Shown: positions 24,044-33,590, counted from the first letter of the stretch. The stretch: DNA of 63,114 bases from an uncultured Bacilli bacterium (GCA_947581835.1 CANPVV010000005.1:1-63114); one strand, 5' to 3'. Program-made: numbers and translations. The notes: generated from the letters alone by a model not told the origin.

Positions 24044-24499
24044 ATGAATATTGAAAAATTAAAAGATCTCCGTGAAAACCAAGAATTAACCATGCAAGAT
24101 TTAGCTAACCAATTAAATATTGCCAAAAGTTCTTACAGTTTATGGGAAGAAGGTATAGAACGAATACCACTAGAAAGATTAATATCAATCTGTGATTTTT
24201 TTAATGTAAGCCTAGACTATCTCATGGACAACACTAATACTCCTAAATACCAAAACTCTCAAAAAGGATTAGATAAAAACATTTTAAAAAACAACCTAAA
24301 AATTCTTAGAAAAGATTTAAAATACACTCAAGATGCTTTTGCCAAACTTTTAAATCTTAATCGTACAACTATCATAAACTATGAAAAAGGACTAACTATT
24401 CCCCTTTTAGATCATTTATTATTTATCTCTAAAAACTTTAATATATCTCTCGACTATCTCTTAGGTAAAACTAAAGAACCCAAATATCTAAAAAAGTAG
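24044..24499 (+). CDS. Tandem XRE-type DNA-binding regulator
   Basis: Two helix-turn-helix XRE domains lie in a row. The first is at residues 1-65 (LRENQELTMQDLANQLNIAK, ending FFNVSLDYLMD) and the second at about 83-150 (RKDLKYTQDAFAKLLNLNRT, ending FNISLDYLLG). The track start seven codons earlier lacks a ribosome binding site, whereas ATG at 24044 follows GGTGAT. Single XRE proteins are common; the fused pair could bind two operator half-sites as one chain. It is divergent from the secreted-protein gene, which it may control. Confidence 0.85.
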   Translation: MNIEKLKDLRENQELTMQDLANQLNIAKSSYSLWEEGIERIPLERLISICDFFNVSLDYLMDNTNTPKYQNSQKGLDKNILKNNLKILRKDLKYTQDAFAKLLNLNRTTIINYEKGLTIPLLDHLLFISKNFNISLDYLLGKTKEPKYLKK

Positions 24500-24513
24500 C
24501 AAAACTGCTACTT
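24494..24513 (+). terminator. Hairpin at the end of the tandem-XRE gene
   Basis: AAGTAGCA and TGCTACTT form an 8-bp stem with loop AAAC, overlapping the stop codon. The T-run is poor on the plus strand but better on the minus strand, so it may serve as a weak terminator. Confidence 0.5.
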
Positions 24514-24539
24514 AAACTATTTACAATATAACTTACATT

Positions 24540-25745
24540 CTACTTATCTAACAACCAATCTAAAACATTTCTAATTTTTATTCCTTCTTCATTAGCAAGT
24601 GGTATTTTATCAAAAGTTAAAATCAATTTTTCATAATTATCATCTATCTTCTTTAATGATTTTAGCTCTCTATCTAATATTCTATTATCTTTTTCATCTA
24701 TCCCCTTTAAAGTATCAGCCACTTGAATATATAATCTTCCATCTTTATTTATTGCCACAAAATCAACCTCATAATCTTCTACTTTCCCTATAAATACGTC
24801 ATAACCCCTTCTTAATAACTCTAAATAAACCACATTTTCTAATATATGTCCATAATCTCCTATTTTACGTCCTAATATAAAATATCTTAATCCTAAATCT
24901 GAAACATAATATTTTTCTCCAGTCTTCAAATATTGTTTACCCTTTATATCATATCTTGATGCTTTATATAAGAAAAAACATTCTGTAAAGCCCTCTAAAT
25001 ACTTTTCTACTGTTCTAACATTTATATCTCGTCCATCACTTGTCATCGAATTAGCTATATTATTAACAGATACAAGATTACCTATATTATCCATTGCAAA
25101 ATTAGCTACACTTCTAAGCATTCCCTCATCAGTTATTTTCTTTCGCATCATGACATCTTTTATTATTATATCGTTATATATACTACTAAGATATATACTT
25201 ACATCATCCTCTGTTTCTAATGAAGTTGTATATGGTAATGAACCAAATGATATATATTTTTGATATAACTCATCATTACTTAAATTTTTATAAGCATCTT
25301 TATATTCCTTAAAAGATAATGGTAACATTTTAATTTCTATATATCTTCCTGATAATAATGTTGCAAGTTCACTTGATAAAAAATAAGCATTAGAACCTGT
25401 TATATATAAATCAATATTTTTATTAATATAAAGACTATCAACTGCTTTTTGAAATTCAGCAATTTTTTGAACTTCATCTATAAACACATAATTTTTCTTA
25501 TTTGCTTTTATATTTTCATTTACATAATTATACAAAGCCATATAATCTCCAATAAAGTTATACTTTAAATCTTCTAAATTAATACTTATTATCTGTTCCT
25601 GTGTTACTCCATTATTTAATAAATAATCTTTATATATTTCAAGCAATGTTGATTTTCCGCATCTTCTAATTCCTGTAATTACTTTAATTAACTCTTTATC
25701 TTTAAATCTTTTTAATAAATTCAAATATTCATTTCTCTCTATCAT
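24540..25745 (-). CDS. AAA ATPase with DUF4143 nuclease-like C-terminus
   Basis: A 401-residue protein of the large AAA_14/DUF4143 family. Walker A is ITGIRRCGKSTLLEIY and Walker B is YVFIDEVQKI. SGRYIEIKMLPLSFKEY is the usual family middle segment. The C-terminal DUF4143 part ends in a PD-(D/E)XK-like element (EVDFVAINKDGRLYIQV). These proteins are frequent in host-associated anaerobes, often in many copies per genome, and their function is unproven. It stands alone, with an unusual inverted repeat upstream (25798-25826). Confidence 0.9.
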   Translation of the reverse strand: MIERNEYLNLLKRFKDKELIKVITGIRRCGKSTLLEIYKDYLLNNGVTQEQIISINLEDLKYNFIGDYMALYNYVNENIKANKKNYVFIDEVQKIAEFQKAVDSLYINKNIDLYITGSNAYFLSSELATLLSGRYIEIKMLPLSFKEYKDAYKNLSNDELYQKYISFGSLPYTTSLETEDDVSIYLSSIYNDIIIKDVMMRKKITDEGMLRSVANFAMDNIGNLVSVNNIANSMTSDGRDINVRTVEKYLEGFTECFFLYKASRYDIKGKQYLKTGEKYYVSDLGLRYFILGRKIGDYGHILENVVYLELLRRGYDVFIGKVEDYEVDFVAINKDGRLYIQVADTLKGIDEKDNRILDRELKSLKKIDDNYEKLILTFDKIPLANEEGIKIRNVLDWLLDK

Positions 25746-25797
25746 CTAAAATCCTCCTTTATTAATAAACATTATACCTCTTTTTAATAAAAAAGTA

Positions 25798-25826
25798 AAG
25801 TTTTTGTATTACTAGTACAAAAACTT
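25798..25826. promoter_or_regulatory. 11-bp inverted repeat upstream of the AAA/DUF4143 gene
   Basis: AAGTTTTTGTA and TACAAAAACTT form a perfect inverted repeat with 7 bases between. It lies 50 bases before the AAA gene start. On the minus strand a T-rich run follows, so it could be an operator, an attenuator hairpin or both. Confidence 0.45.
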
Positions 25827-25897
25827 ATGATTTTTAGACAATTTTTGTATTATTATTTAATAATATAAATTACTATATTATCTAAATAAAAAAATAA

Positions 25898-25913
25898 TAC
25901 TTAAATTTAAGTA
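25898..25913 (-). terminator. Palindromic terminator of gpr
   Basis: TACTTAAATTTAAGTA is a perfect 16-bp palindrome followed on the minus strand by TTATTTTTTTATTT, a few bases after the gpr stop. Confidence 0.65.
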
Positions 25914-25917
25914 CTAT

Positions 25918-26649
25918 CTATTTAAAAAACAAATCATTTAAAGCTCCACTTATAATATCACTCATACTATCCACCACTTCTGATGCATTAACCGACGTAT
26001 ATAAATGTTTATCTTTATCCAGTACCAAAGGTACCCCTATCGCAATAACAGGAATATTAAAAGTTGAAGCATCTATTTTTTTATTATCTTTAATAGCGCT
26101 CCCAGGTATAATTCCCGTATTATTAATCTCTAAACAATTATTTAAATACTCATCATTATTTGTTGCCAAAGTATCAATCATAATAATTACTGTCGGTTGA
26201 AGTTTTTTAACTACCATCTCTATCAAACTATAAGAACTTATTCCCGTTTTTTCTGTTACTAAAGGATTAAACAAAGCTACTTTTGGTAAATTAAGAAAAT
26301 CTGTAAAATGATTAGTTGCCATCACTTTATTAGTTGTATTAACCCCCAAACTATCACAAACAATACCAGAATTACCTAATCCAATAATTAAGGGTTTAGC
26401 TGGATTCATATCTTTAAAAAATAATCTAAGAATTTTCATCAATTCTTTTTTTATTCCTTTGCCAATTTTATTTATATCCTTATATTCATAACCAATAACA
26501 AAATAATCTCCCTTAATTCTTTTTAGCTTTTTCTCATTATCCGTCGTAACCTTAAAATGATTTACTTTATAATTCTTATATTTAATCTCATCTAATTTCA
26601 TTAAATTATCCTGAATAATATGCGAGGCATCCATAAAAACTTTTTTCAT
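25918..26649 (-). CDS. gpr: Germination protease GPR (peptidase A25)
   Basis: At 243 residues it is shorter than Bacillus GPR (about 370) but has the family core in order: PLIIGLGNSGIVCDSLGVNT, VALFNPLVTEKTGISSYSLI, VIIMIDTLATNNDEYLNNCL, NNTGIIPGSAI and NIPVIAIGVPLVLD. Both aspartates of this family's active site appear kept, in VCDSLGV and MIDTLA. GPR degrades small acid-soluble proteins during spore germination. Location supports the call: in Bacillus, gpr lies beside rpsT, and rpsT is found here at 30374 beyond two extra genes. No SASP or spoIIP gene is in this window. Confidence 0.85.
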   Translation of the reverse strand: MKKVFMDASHIIQDNLMKLDEIKYKNYKVNHFKVTTDNEKKLKRIKGDYFVIGYEYKDINKIGKGIKKELMKILRLFFKDMNPAKPLIIGLGNSGIVCDSLGVNTTNKVMATNHFTDFLNLPKVALFNPLVTEKTGISSYSLIEMVVKKLQPTVIIMIDTLATNNDEYLNNCLEINNTGIIPGSAIKDNKKIDASTFNIPVIAIGVPLVLDKDKHLYTSVNASEVVDSMSDIISGALNDLFFK

Positions 26650-26709
26650 AACTTCACCTCTAATATTATTCCAAAATAATTTTCAAATATACTTACTTAT
26701 TCTTTATAA

Positions 26710-28560
26710 TTATCTTTTTAAAGTATCTGTAACAATCATTTCTGTTGGATAAATTCTAAACAATTCCTCTATCCCCATCATTTCATCTCTTTTTAAAATC
26801 TCTTTTAACTTATTAAGCATCAAATATTTATATTCTTCCTTTTTCATATTATCACTACAATACTTATATTCAATCACATTAAATAAATCTTCATACACAT
26901 TTTTCTTTTCTTTACTCAAATTCTTCCACTCTAATATCAATCTTTCGCTTCCTAACAACTCCAATATCTCTCCTACTTTGATATGTTTAAAAGTTGTAAT
27001 TTTCCTTAAAACACCCATCTTTAACCAATAATCATAATGTATTCTAATATCATAAAGTTCTTCTTTTACTATTTCCTCATTTTCTACTTCATCTTTATTA
27101 AGATATTTTCTCATTTCATCTCTTCTATAAGAATTAAAATAACCCAAAAGCTCATCTAAAATATCTCTTCTAACTATATTATCCTTATCACTATCTAAAA
27201 AATACTCATAAAAAACTTCATAATCTTTACTACCTAATTCATTTATCAAGATCTTATGATATTCCAAATTTAAATCATCTATCAAAAATCTTAACTTTTT
27301 CTTTTCTTCTTTACTCAAATCTTTTCCATTTAAAAACTTTTTAACTAACCTTTTATTATCTATAGAAGAACTTTCTATTAAACCATCTATATACTTCTTT
27401 TTAGTACCTTTACAAACTCTTTTAGTATCTAAAAAATAACCATATATTCCTTTAAACTTATTATTCGGTAAAACTCCCGTCTTAACCCAATTATCATAAT
27501 AATTAACCAAATCTTTTAAAGTATATATAGCCGTATTTTTCTCTCCACTCGTTAAAAAATAATTATTAACCAAAGCTTTAACTAATCTTCTTGTCTTCGA
27601 ACTTAAAGCCATCAATAAATAATCTACTATCTCTTTTTTATCCTGTTTTAAAACACCATCTATATCTACAAAATAATCATATATTTCTCTTTTAGGATAT
27701 TTTAAAATCTCTTCTTCCAAACTTAATTTTAACTCTCTATTTTTATTCTTTAAAACTATCTCTTTTAAATTCTTAAGATATACCAAATTATTAATATTAT
27801 TTTTAAGTTCTTTTAAATCATCCAAAGAAAAATTATATATCACTTTCCTAATATCCTCTAATTCCAAATTAAAACCTAAATCTTCCATCGCTTGAAACAA
27901 TACTACATCGATATCCATATTATCTAACAAAAATTTCAATTTAGCTAAATATGAACTCTTATTTTTTACATCTATATCCAACATAATTGGATTATAATCT
28001 AAAACCTGACACAATCTATTAAAATTAGTAATAGTCCAATTTAAATCTTTACTTTTTGGCTTTATAGCTAAATAAGAATCATATTCTCCCTTACATATCC
28101 CTATTATTTCTTCTAAAGTAAAAGATTCTATATGTAACTCTTTAACCAATTTTTTAAAATATAAAGACTTCTCATTTAATCTCGCAATAAGCTGTTTATC
28201 TAATTTAATTAATTTACTATCTAACTCTTTATATAATCCTTTTAATACTTCCCAACCATTACCACAATTTCTACTTAACTTAATCAAAAAATTATTTAAT
28301 AAACGCATATCTTCTCTATTATAATTTCTAAAAAAATATTTTCTAACTTCTTCCTCTAAATAAAAAGTTAAAGCTAACCTAAAATTATTTGATTTTTTTC
28401 CAACTTTTACTCCTCGATCAAAAAGTTTAAACCAAGCCTCTTTTCTTAATCCATAATAATCATAATTAGTTAAATAATCATCAAATAAAGTCAATAAAAA
28501 GTTTTTATCATCTTCTTTTACTATTCCATCTATAATTAAATGTTCTACATACTCCTGCAT
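26710..28560 (-). CDS. Large helical protein of unknown function (paralog B)
   Basis: I do not recognise this 616-residue protein. It has no signal peptide or membrane segment and is rich in Leu, Lys and Tyr, with predicted helices throughout. It begins with TNYDYYGLRKEAWFKLFDRG, which matches the start of its upstream neighbour (MNRYDYLGLREEVIDKAIIE). Later segments such as LVNYYDNWVKTGVLP, YDIRIHYDYWLKMGVL and, in the neighbour, IKEQYDIWKRTGLLP look like copies of one repeat unit. Its start overlaps the end of the neighbour by 16 bases, so the two are made together. Spore relation is possible because of gpr, but unproven. Confidence 0.75.
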   Translation of the reverse strand: MQEYVEHLIIDGIVKEDDKNFLLTLFDDYLTNYDYYGLRKEAWFKLFDRGVKVGKKSNNFRLALTFYLEEEVRKYFFRNYNREDMRLLNNFLIKLSRNCGNGWEVLKGLYKELDSKLIKLDKQLIARLNEKSLYFKKLVKELHIESFTLEEIIGICKGEYDSYLAIKPKSKDLNWTITNFNRLCQVLDYNPIMLDIDVKNKSSYLAKLKFLLDNMDIDVVLFQAMEDLGFNLELEDIRKVIYNFSLDDLKELKNNINNLVYLKNLKEIVLKNKNRELKLSLEEEILKYPKREIYDYFVDIDGVLKQDKKEIVDYLLMALSSKTRRLVKALVNNYFLTSGEKNTAIYTLKDLVNYYDNWVKTGVLPNNKFKGIYGYFLDTKRVCKGTKKKYIDGLIESSSIDNKRLVKKFLNGKDLSKEEKKKLRFLIDDLNLEYHKILINELGSKDYEVFYEYFLDSDKDNIVRRDILDELLGYFNSYRRDEMRKYLNKDEVENEEIVKEELYDIRIHYDYWLKMGVLRKITTFKHIKVGEILELLGSERLILEWKNLSKEKKNVYEDLFNVIEYKYCSDNMKKEEYKYLMLNKLKEILKRDEMMGIEELFRIYPTEMIVTDTLKR

Positions 28561-30194
28561 TCTCTCATCTCCTTTATCTCTTTCTGACTTATCTCTCCAT
28601 ATTTTTCTAACATTTCTAAAAAACTATACGAAGATTTCAACTCTTCCATCTTTTCTTTTAAATACCTCAAGTACTCTTTTCTTTTCAAGCCAATACCTCG
28701 ATATTCTATCTCTATTAATTTATACTCCCCAATTAAAAGTTTAAGCCTCTTTTCTCCAATTTCTTCAAAATAACCTAATAATTCTTCTTTAGTAAAACCT
28801 ATATCCATAAATAAATCCATCAAATAATAATCTTGAGGTAACAAACCAGTTCTCTTCCATATATCATATTGTTCCTTAATCTCCTCATGTATAGCTCTAA
28901 GTTCTTTTAAATCTCCATTATTTACTAATCCATACCAATAATCTTTCATTAATTTTTGCTTTCTTATTGCCAAAGAACTTAATAATTTTCTAATAACTTC
29001 TTTTTGAATATCTAAAGGATTATCTTTATCTAAAGTAAAATCTAAATCTAAAGTTGTATCAAAATCTGGTAATTCTTTAGTCTCTAAATACTTATTTAAA
29101 GCGAGTTTAATATTATCTATATCTCTTCTAGCTATCTTGGCCTCTTTAGTTCTTCTAACTAAAGAATAATCTAAAAAACCCTTAATATTTTCTATTCTCT
29201 CAGGATTTTCTTTTTCTATTTTCTCTAATTCTTTATCTACAAAAGCTCTTTTTAACCCCACATTAATTGTATAATCAAAAAAATAATCATATCTATTCTC
29301 CCAAGTTATTATCTTAATACTATTTTTTGGTTCTCTAAAACCTTTATTACTCTCACTTAATTTATCTGCAATAATATCTAAATAAAGGGTATCACTTTTA
29401 TTCCCACTTATATAATCTTGATAAGAGAAAAATAATCTCTTTAATTCTTCTTCTTCTAAATTAAATAATATTCTCTTAAAACTATCTCTTAAAATAACCC
29501 CATATTTTCTAATATACAACCCATAAATATCTTCTATATAATCATATTTACTTAAAATAAATTTTATTTTCTTAACAACTCTTTTATTATAAATAGGTTT
29601 TGTAAAGAAAACTTTATCTATAAGTAAATTATTTACCTCATTAAATAGCTCTAAAGTCTCTCTTAAACTTTTATCTTTTCCGCGACAAAACAAATATACT
29701 TCATACTTATTATTAATAACATCTAAATACTCTTTATATGAAAAATCACTTATTCCTAAACCTTCTAAAAGCATTTTAAATGAAACTACATTATTTTTAT
29801 AAAACTCATAATCTTCTTCCCCTAAACTAATATTAAACTCCCTTAATTCTTCATTAATATATCTTAAAATATCTATTTTAGTATTAGTCATACTTTTAGC
29901 TTTAATAATTAAATTACCAAAAAAATTCTTATCTTTCTTCGCCAATTTCTTTCTTATAAATACCTCTACTCTTTTCCTCATCTGTTTTTTAAAATTACTC
30001 TTAAAAGGAATTAAATCTATTGTTTCTTTAAATGTTTCTATTATAGCTTTATCTATTACTTCTTCTCTAAGTCCTAAATAATCATATCTATTCATTAAAT
30101 AATCTTTTTCTTTTTGAACAAATAAAATAATATCTTGTAAAACACTTACTGTTTTAACTTTTCCTCTTAATAATCTTTCTAATTCTTCCTTCAT
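28545..30194 (-). CDS. Large helical protein of unknown function (paralog A)
   Basis: A second unrecognised protein, about 549 residues, soluble and helical like its downstream partner at 26710-28560. ATG at 30194 behind AGGGGTG is preferred over the GTG at 30203. Shared features with the partner are the N-terminal YDYLGLREE segment and an EQYDIWKRTGLLPQDYYLMD repeat near residue 420. No enzyme motif, P-loop or zinc motif is visible. It is divergent from rpsT and probably has its own promoter in the 180-base gap. The pair may have arisen by duplication. Confidence 0.75.
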   Translation of the reverse strand: MKEELERLLRGKVKTVSVLQDIILFVQKEKDYLMNRYDYLGLREEVIDKAIIETFKETIDLIPFKSNFKKQMRKRVEVFIRKKLAKKDKNFFGNLIIKAKSMTNTKIDILRYINEELREFNISLGEEDYEFYKNNVVSFKMLLEGLGISDFSYKEYLDVINNKYEVYLFCRGKDKSLRETLELFNEVNNLLIDKVFFTKPIYNKRVVKKIKFILSKYDYIEDIYGLYIRKYGVILRDSFKRILFNLEEEELKRLFFSYQDYISGNKSDTLYLDIIADKLSESNKGFREPKNSIKIITWENRYDYFFDYTINVGLKRAFVDKELEKIEKENPERIENIKGFLDYSLVRRTKEAKIARRDIDNIKLALNKYLETKELPDFDTTLDLDFTLDKDNPLDIQKEVIRKLLSSLAIRKQKLMKDYWYGLVNNGDLKELRAIHEEIKEQYDIWKRTGLLPQDYYLMDLFMDIGFTKEELLGYFEEIGEKRLKLLIGEYKLIEIEYRGIGLKRKEYLRYLKEKMEELKSSYSFLEMLEKYGEISQKEIKEMRECRSM

Positions 30195-30314
30195 AATTAT
30201 CACCCCTAAATAACTTTATTTATTCTACCACAATTAAAAAAAATGTCAACTCATGCTTATATTTTATAAAAATGCTAAAATTATCTTAAATATTAACATT
30301 TATACTTAAAAAAC

Positions 30315-30343
30315 TTGCATTATTAAAAGTTTTTTGATAGAAT
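30315..30343 (+). promoter_or_regulatory. Promoter of rpsT
   Basis: TTGCAT (30315-30320), 17 bases, TAGAAT (30338-30343), with the rpsT ribosome binding site AAGGAAGGAG 20 bases on. Confidence 0.75.
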
Positions 30344-30373
30344 TGATACTGAAATCAAGGAAGGAGTGTTCCC

Positions 30374-30637
30374 ATGGCCAATATTAAAAGTTCAAAAAAA
30401 GCCATTAAAGTAATCGCTAAAAAAACTGAAAATAACCATGAGCTTAAAGCTCGCGTTAAAAATTTAATTAAAGAAACAGAAAAAGCAATTGCCAGTGGCA
30501 ATATTGAAGAATCTAATACTTTATATAAAGATGTTCAAAAAAACTTAGACCAAGCAACAAGCAAAGGCCTTATCAAAAAAAATACATCTGATAGACAAAA
30601 AAGCAGATTATCAAATAAAATTAAAAATATGAAGTAA
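30374..30637 (+). CDS. rpsT: 30S ribosomal protein S20
   Basis: An 87-residue S20: MANIKSSKKAIKVIAKKTEN at the start and GLIKKNTSDRQKSRLSNKIK near the end are typical. It binds 16S rRNA early in 30S assembly. The ribosome binding site AAGGAAGGAG is strong. Proximity to gpr reflects the Bacilli gene order, although two large unrelated genes now separate them. Confidence 0.97.
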   Translation: MANIKSSKKAIKVIAKKTENNHELKARVKNLIKETEKAIASGNIEESNTLYKDVQKNLDQATSKGLIKKNTSDRQKSRLSNKIKNMK

Positions 30638-30689
30638 CATTTATTGTGAACTTCTTTTTTTTTTGCTATACTCTAAATAGGTGTTATTT

Positions 30690-31655
30690 ATGAAAAAATT
30701 AATTATTCCCTTTATCTGTATATTTAGTATCCTTTTAGTCTTATTAAATATAAATTCTATCTGTGATAAAATTATCAATATATTATATCACTCCAACTCT
30801 CCTAAATTAGCTATTAATAATATATATTATAAAGATTATCCCTATAAATTTGTTTCTAATACTACTAATCTTACTCCCTATAGTAAACAAGATTTATTAA
30901 ATATCTTTTATACTACTATCAACACTAAAAATGAAAACTTTACTTTTTACTGTCCTAAAGTTTATCAAAACTGTTTAAAAGATATCAATACCTTTAGTAA
31001 TGATGCCAATCTCTTAACTCACCTAAACAACTATGTTCACCCTTTTAATTCTTTTACGAGTATTAATACAACTATCAGTGATTCTGGTGAAATATCCCTA
31101 AAAATAAAATATCTCTATACAGATGAAGAAATAACTAAAATTAATGCTGAAATAACCAAATTACTTCCAACCCTTTTAGAAGAAGCCTCTAAAATAAATG
31201 AAAATGAAACTGATGCTTTTACTATTGAATACAATAAAATAAAAGTAATACATGACTATATTATAAACAATACCAAATATGATTTACAAAACAATAAAGA
31301 AAATAAAAGTTACAATGCTTATGGTGCTTTATTTAACCATTTAGCTACCTGCAATGGTTATACTGATTTAATGGCTATATTTCTAACAAATATGAACTAT
31401 GAAAATTTTAAAATAGCTACCACTGGTACTGAGGATAGTAAAGAAGGTCATGTCTGGAATGCAGTAAAAATAAATGATGAATGGCTACACTTAGATTTAA
31501 CTTGGGATGATCCCGTAAGTAGTGATAATAAAGATTATCTATATCATAAATATTTCTTAATAAATACTGAAGAATTAATGACTGCCGATAGTAATATTAC
31601 CTCTAATGAACACAACTTTGATTATGCTATTTACCAAGAATTAAAAAACTCTTAA
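30690..31655 (+). CDS. Secreted transglutaminase-like cysteine protease-fold protein
   Basis: About 321 residues with an N-terminal hydrophobic segment (MKKLIIPFICIFSILLVLLN) that is a signal or anchor. The start is ATG at 30690; the track's earlier codon lacks support. The C-terminal half is a transglutaminase-like domain with the catalytic triad in order: Cys in HLATCNGYTDLMAIFL, His in EGHVWNAVKINDEWLHLDLT and Asp in LTWDDP. Family members cleave or cross-link wall or surface proteins, but the target here is unknown. It follows rpsT in the same direction and ends in a shared terminator with a convergent gene. Confidence 0.8.
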   Translation: MKKLIIPFICIFSILLVLLNINSICDKIINILYHSNSPKLAINNIYYKDYPYKFVSNTTNLTPYSKQDLLNIFYTTINTKNENFTFYCPKVYQNCLKDINTFSNDANLLTHLNNYVHPFNSFTSINTTISDSGEISLKIKYLYTDEEITKINAEITKLLPTLLEEASKINENETDAFTIEYNKIKVIHDYIINNTKYDLQNNKENKSYNAYGALFNHLATCNGYTDLMAIFLTNMNYENFKIATTGTEDSKEGHVWNAVKINDEWLHLDLTWDDPVSSDNKDYLYHKYFLINTEELMTADSNITSNEHNFDYAIYQELKNS

Positions 31656-31669
31656 AAAAAGAGTTTTTT
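31643..31669. terminator. Bidirectional terminator between convergent genes
   Basis: AAAAAACTCTT and AAGAGTTTTTT form a stem that has a T-run in both directions. It covers the last codons of the transglutaminase-like gene and the stop of the DUF2207 gene. Confidence 0.8.
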
Positions 31670-33561
31670 TAAAAGCCATGACCTGAAGAACCTCCCCCAC
31701 CAAATCCTCCTCCAGAAGAAAATCCTCCTCCAAAACCACCTCCACTAGAAGAACTTGAGTGAGTATTCGCATAATTTGCTGCTTGTCTATTATAAGCATT
31801 AGTTACTGCTCTATTTACATTAGAACAAATTATATCTCCTAAATCAAAATATATATAAGAAGGCATATAATCATAACCAACCATTGATGCATCTATTTCT
31901 TTAATCTTAACATTCATACTCTTTTGAAGTTTACTAGCAAGACCAAAAATAGTCGCATAAACTAAATATCTTTCCCATAAAATAATCTCTGGTAATTCTT
32001 TTAATTCAAAAGAACCAAAATCATCTAAAAAGTTCCTAAAAGCCTTCCATTTATCATAATGTTCACTACCTCGAGGAGTTTTCTTATGTAAAAACAAAGT
32101 AAATACTAAAAAAACTACTCCTAAAACTATTAATAAATAAGTTAAAACAAAATCAACACCATAACTAATTCCATAATAAAATACAAAAACACAAAGCATT
32201 AACACTACTACTCCAATTATTTTAGGAACATTAGAATCTTCATAAAACTTCTGTTCTTTCCCCTTCATAACTATATCATTTTGCCAACTTGTATAACTAT
32301 TTATAAATGTTGAACAACTCTTAGTCCCATTCGCATAATTTTTTAAATCCAATGTTGAAAAAATCTTTCCTCCCTGCGAATTAGTATTCCCTTTTCCTAC
32401 TTTATCAAACAAGAAATTAATAAGTAACTGTTCACTATCATTTATATTTTCTGTATTTATTAAAGTAAACAAATAATGTTTCTTTTTTTCTCCCGGTATT
32501 TCTTCAACTTTAATATTTTTCTTATAAACTAAATTCATAATTGAAGCACTCATCGCATTTGGTGTAATCTTTCTATTCATTAAATAATCAATTACCTCAA
32601 CATTATATTCATCAATAAACTCTCGATTATATTTTGAATAATACCCCGATTTAGGACTTTTACCATATTTAAAATAAATTAATATTCCACCCCCAAATAT
32701 TACTATATATAATCCCACCGTTAAAACAATCGTAGTATTTCTCTTCTTTTTTAAGTTTTCTCTTAACTCATTTGCAACTCTTGCTCTTGCCTCTTCAACT
32801 TCCAAAATATCTTCTAAACTATCTTCACTTACTTTATCATAACTAATATTTGAAACTAAATCATCATCAAAAGTTAAACGAATATCTAACACTGAGGATT
32901 TAGTCACTAAAGGAATACTAGCAATAATTCCTCGATTATCTTCATATTTTTTGACCTCACCTGCTAAATCACCATGCGCCCAAACTCGAAAATAATCTGA
33001 ACTATCACTTTTTGGCAATACTACTTCTACCACTACATTATTTATATCATCATAATCATTTGGGGTAATAAAATTCCAATAAAACTCGGCAAAATCTTGA
33101 TGCTTAACTACTCCTTCAATTATCTGATAAGATACTAAAAATGCTACCTTTTTATTATTCGCTGGATAATAAAAACGATAAGTATATCCTTGATATTCTC
33201 TAACTTTCGTATATTTTGCTTTATCTCCATTATAAGCATTACTAACCTCTGTAAAGTAATCAAAATCTGTATCATTAAATGTATCAAGTGTTACATTATC
33301 TACATATTTAGCTTTAACATTTAATAATTTAATATCTGAAGCATTATAAATATAATCATTATCTACTAAATCATTCGCATATCTTAAAGTTTTCTCATAA
33401 CCATTAAATATTCCATTCATTACAATTAATTCTGTAATATTTACATTTCCATTATCTAAAATTTCAGCTTTAATTAATTGATCAGTAATCTTATAATTTG
33501 CAGCATTTACTGTCACTGGAAACATTAATAAAATAAATATTGTATAAATAATCTTTTTCAT
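31669..33561 (-). CDS. DUF2207 membrane protein
   Basis: A 630-residue protein with a signal peptide (residues 1-20). An extracytoplasmic DUF2207 domain follows, including YRFYYPANNKKVAFLVSYQI and FYWNFITPNDYDD. It has one TM near residue 275, two TMs near residues 455-500, and a Gly/Ser tail of the form SSSSGGGFGGGFSSGGGFGG. DUF2207 proteins are usually encoded beside lemA, as here. The function is unknown, although a link to envelope stress or LemA-dependent assembly has been proposed for the pair. Confidence 0.9.
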   Translation of the reverse strand: MKKIIYTIFILLMFPVTVNAANYKITDQLIKAEILDNGNVNITELIVMNGIFNGYEKTLRYANDLVDNDYIYNASDIKLLNVKAKYVDNVTLDTFNDTDFDYFTEVSNAYNGDKAKYTKVREYQGYTYRFYYPANNKKVAFLVSYQIIEGVVKHQDFAEFYWNFITPNDYDDINNVVVEVVLPKSDSSDYFRVWAHGDLAGEVKKYEDNRGIIASIPLVTKSSVLDIRLTFDDDLVSNISYDKVSEDSLEDILEVEEARARVANELRENLKKKRNTTIVLTVGLYIVIFGGGILIYFKYGKSPKSGYYSKYNREFIDEYNVEVIDYLMNRKITPNAMSASIMNLVYKKNIKVEEIPGEKKKHYLFTLINTENINDSEQLLINFLFDKVGKGNTNSQGGKIFSTLDLKNYANGTKSCSTFINSYTSWQNDIVMKGKEQKFYEDSNVPKIIGVVVLMLCVFVFYYGISYGVDFVLTYLLIVLGVVFLVFTLFLHKKTPRGSEHYDKWKAFRNFLDDFGSFELKELPEIILWERYLVYATIFGLASKLQKSMNVKIKEIDASMVGYDYMPSYIYFDLGDIICSNVNRAVTNAYNRQAANYANTHSSSSSGGGFGGGFSSGGGFGGGGSSGHGF

Positions 33562-33590
33562 AGACCTATACCCTTCTAATATACTAAAAT

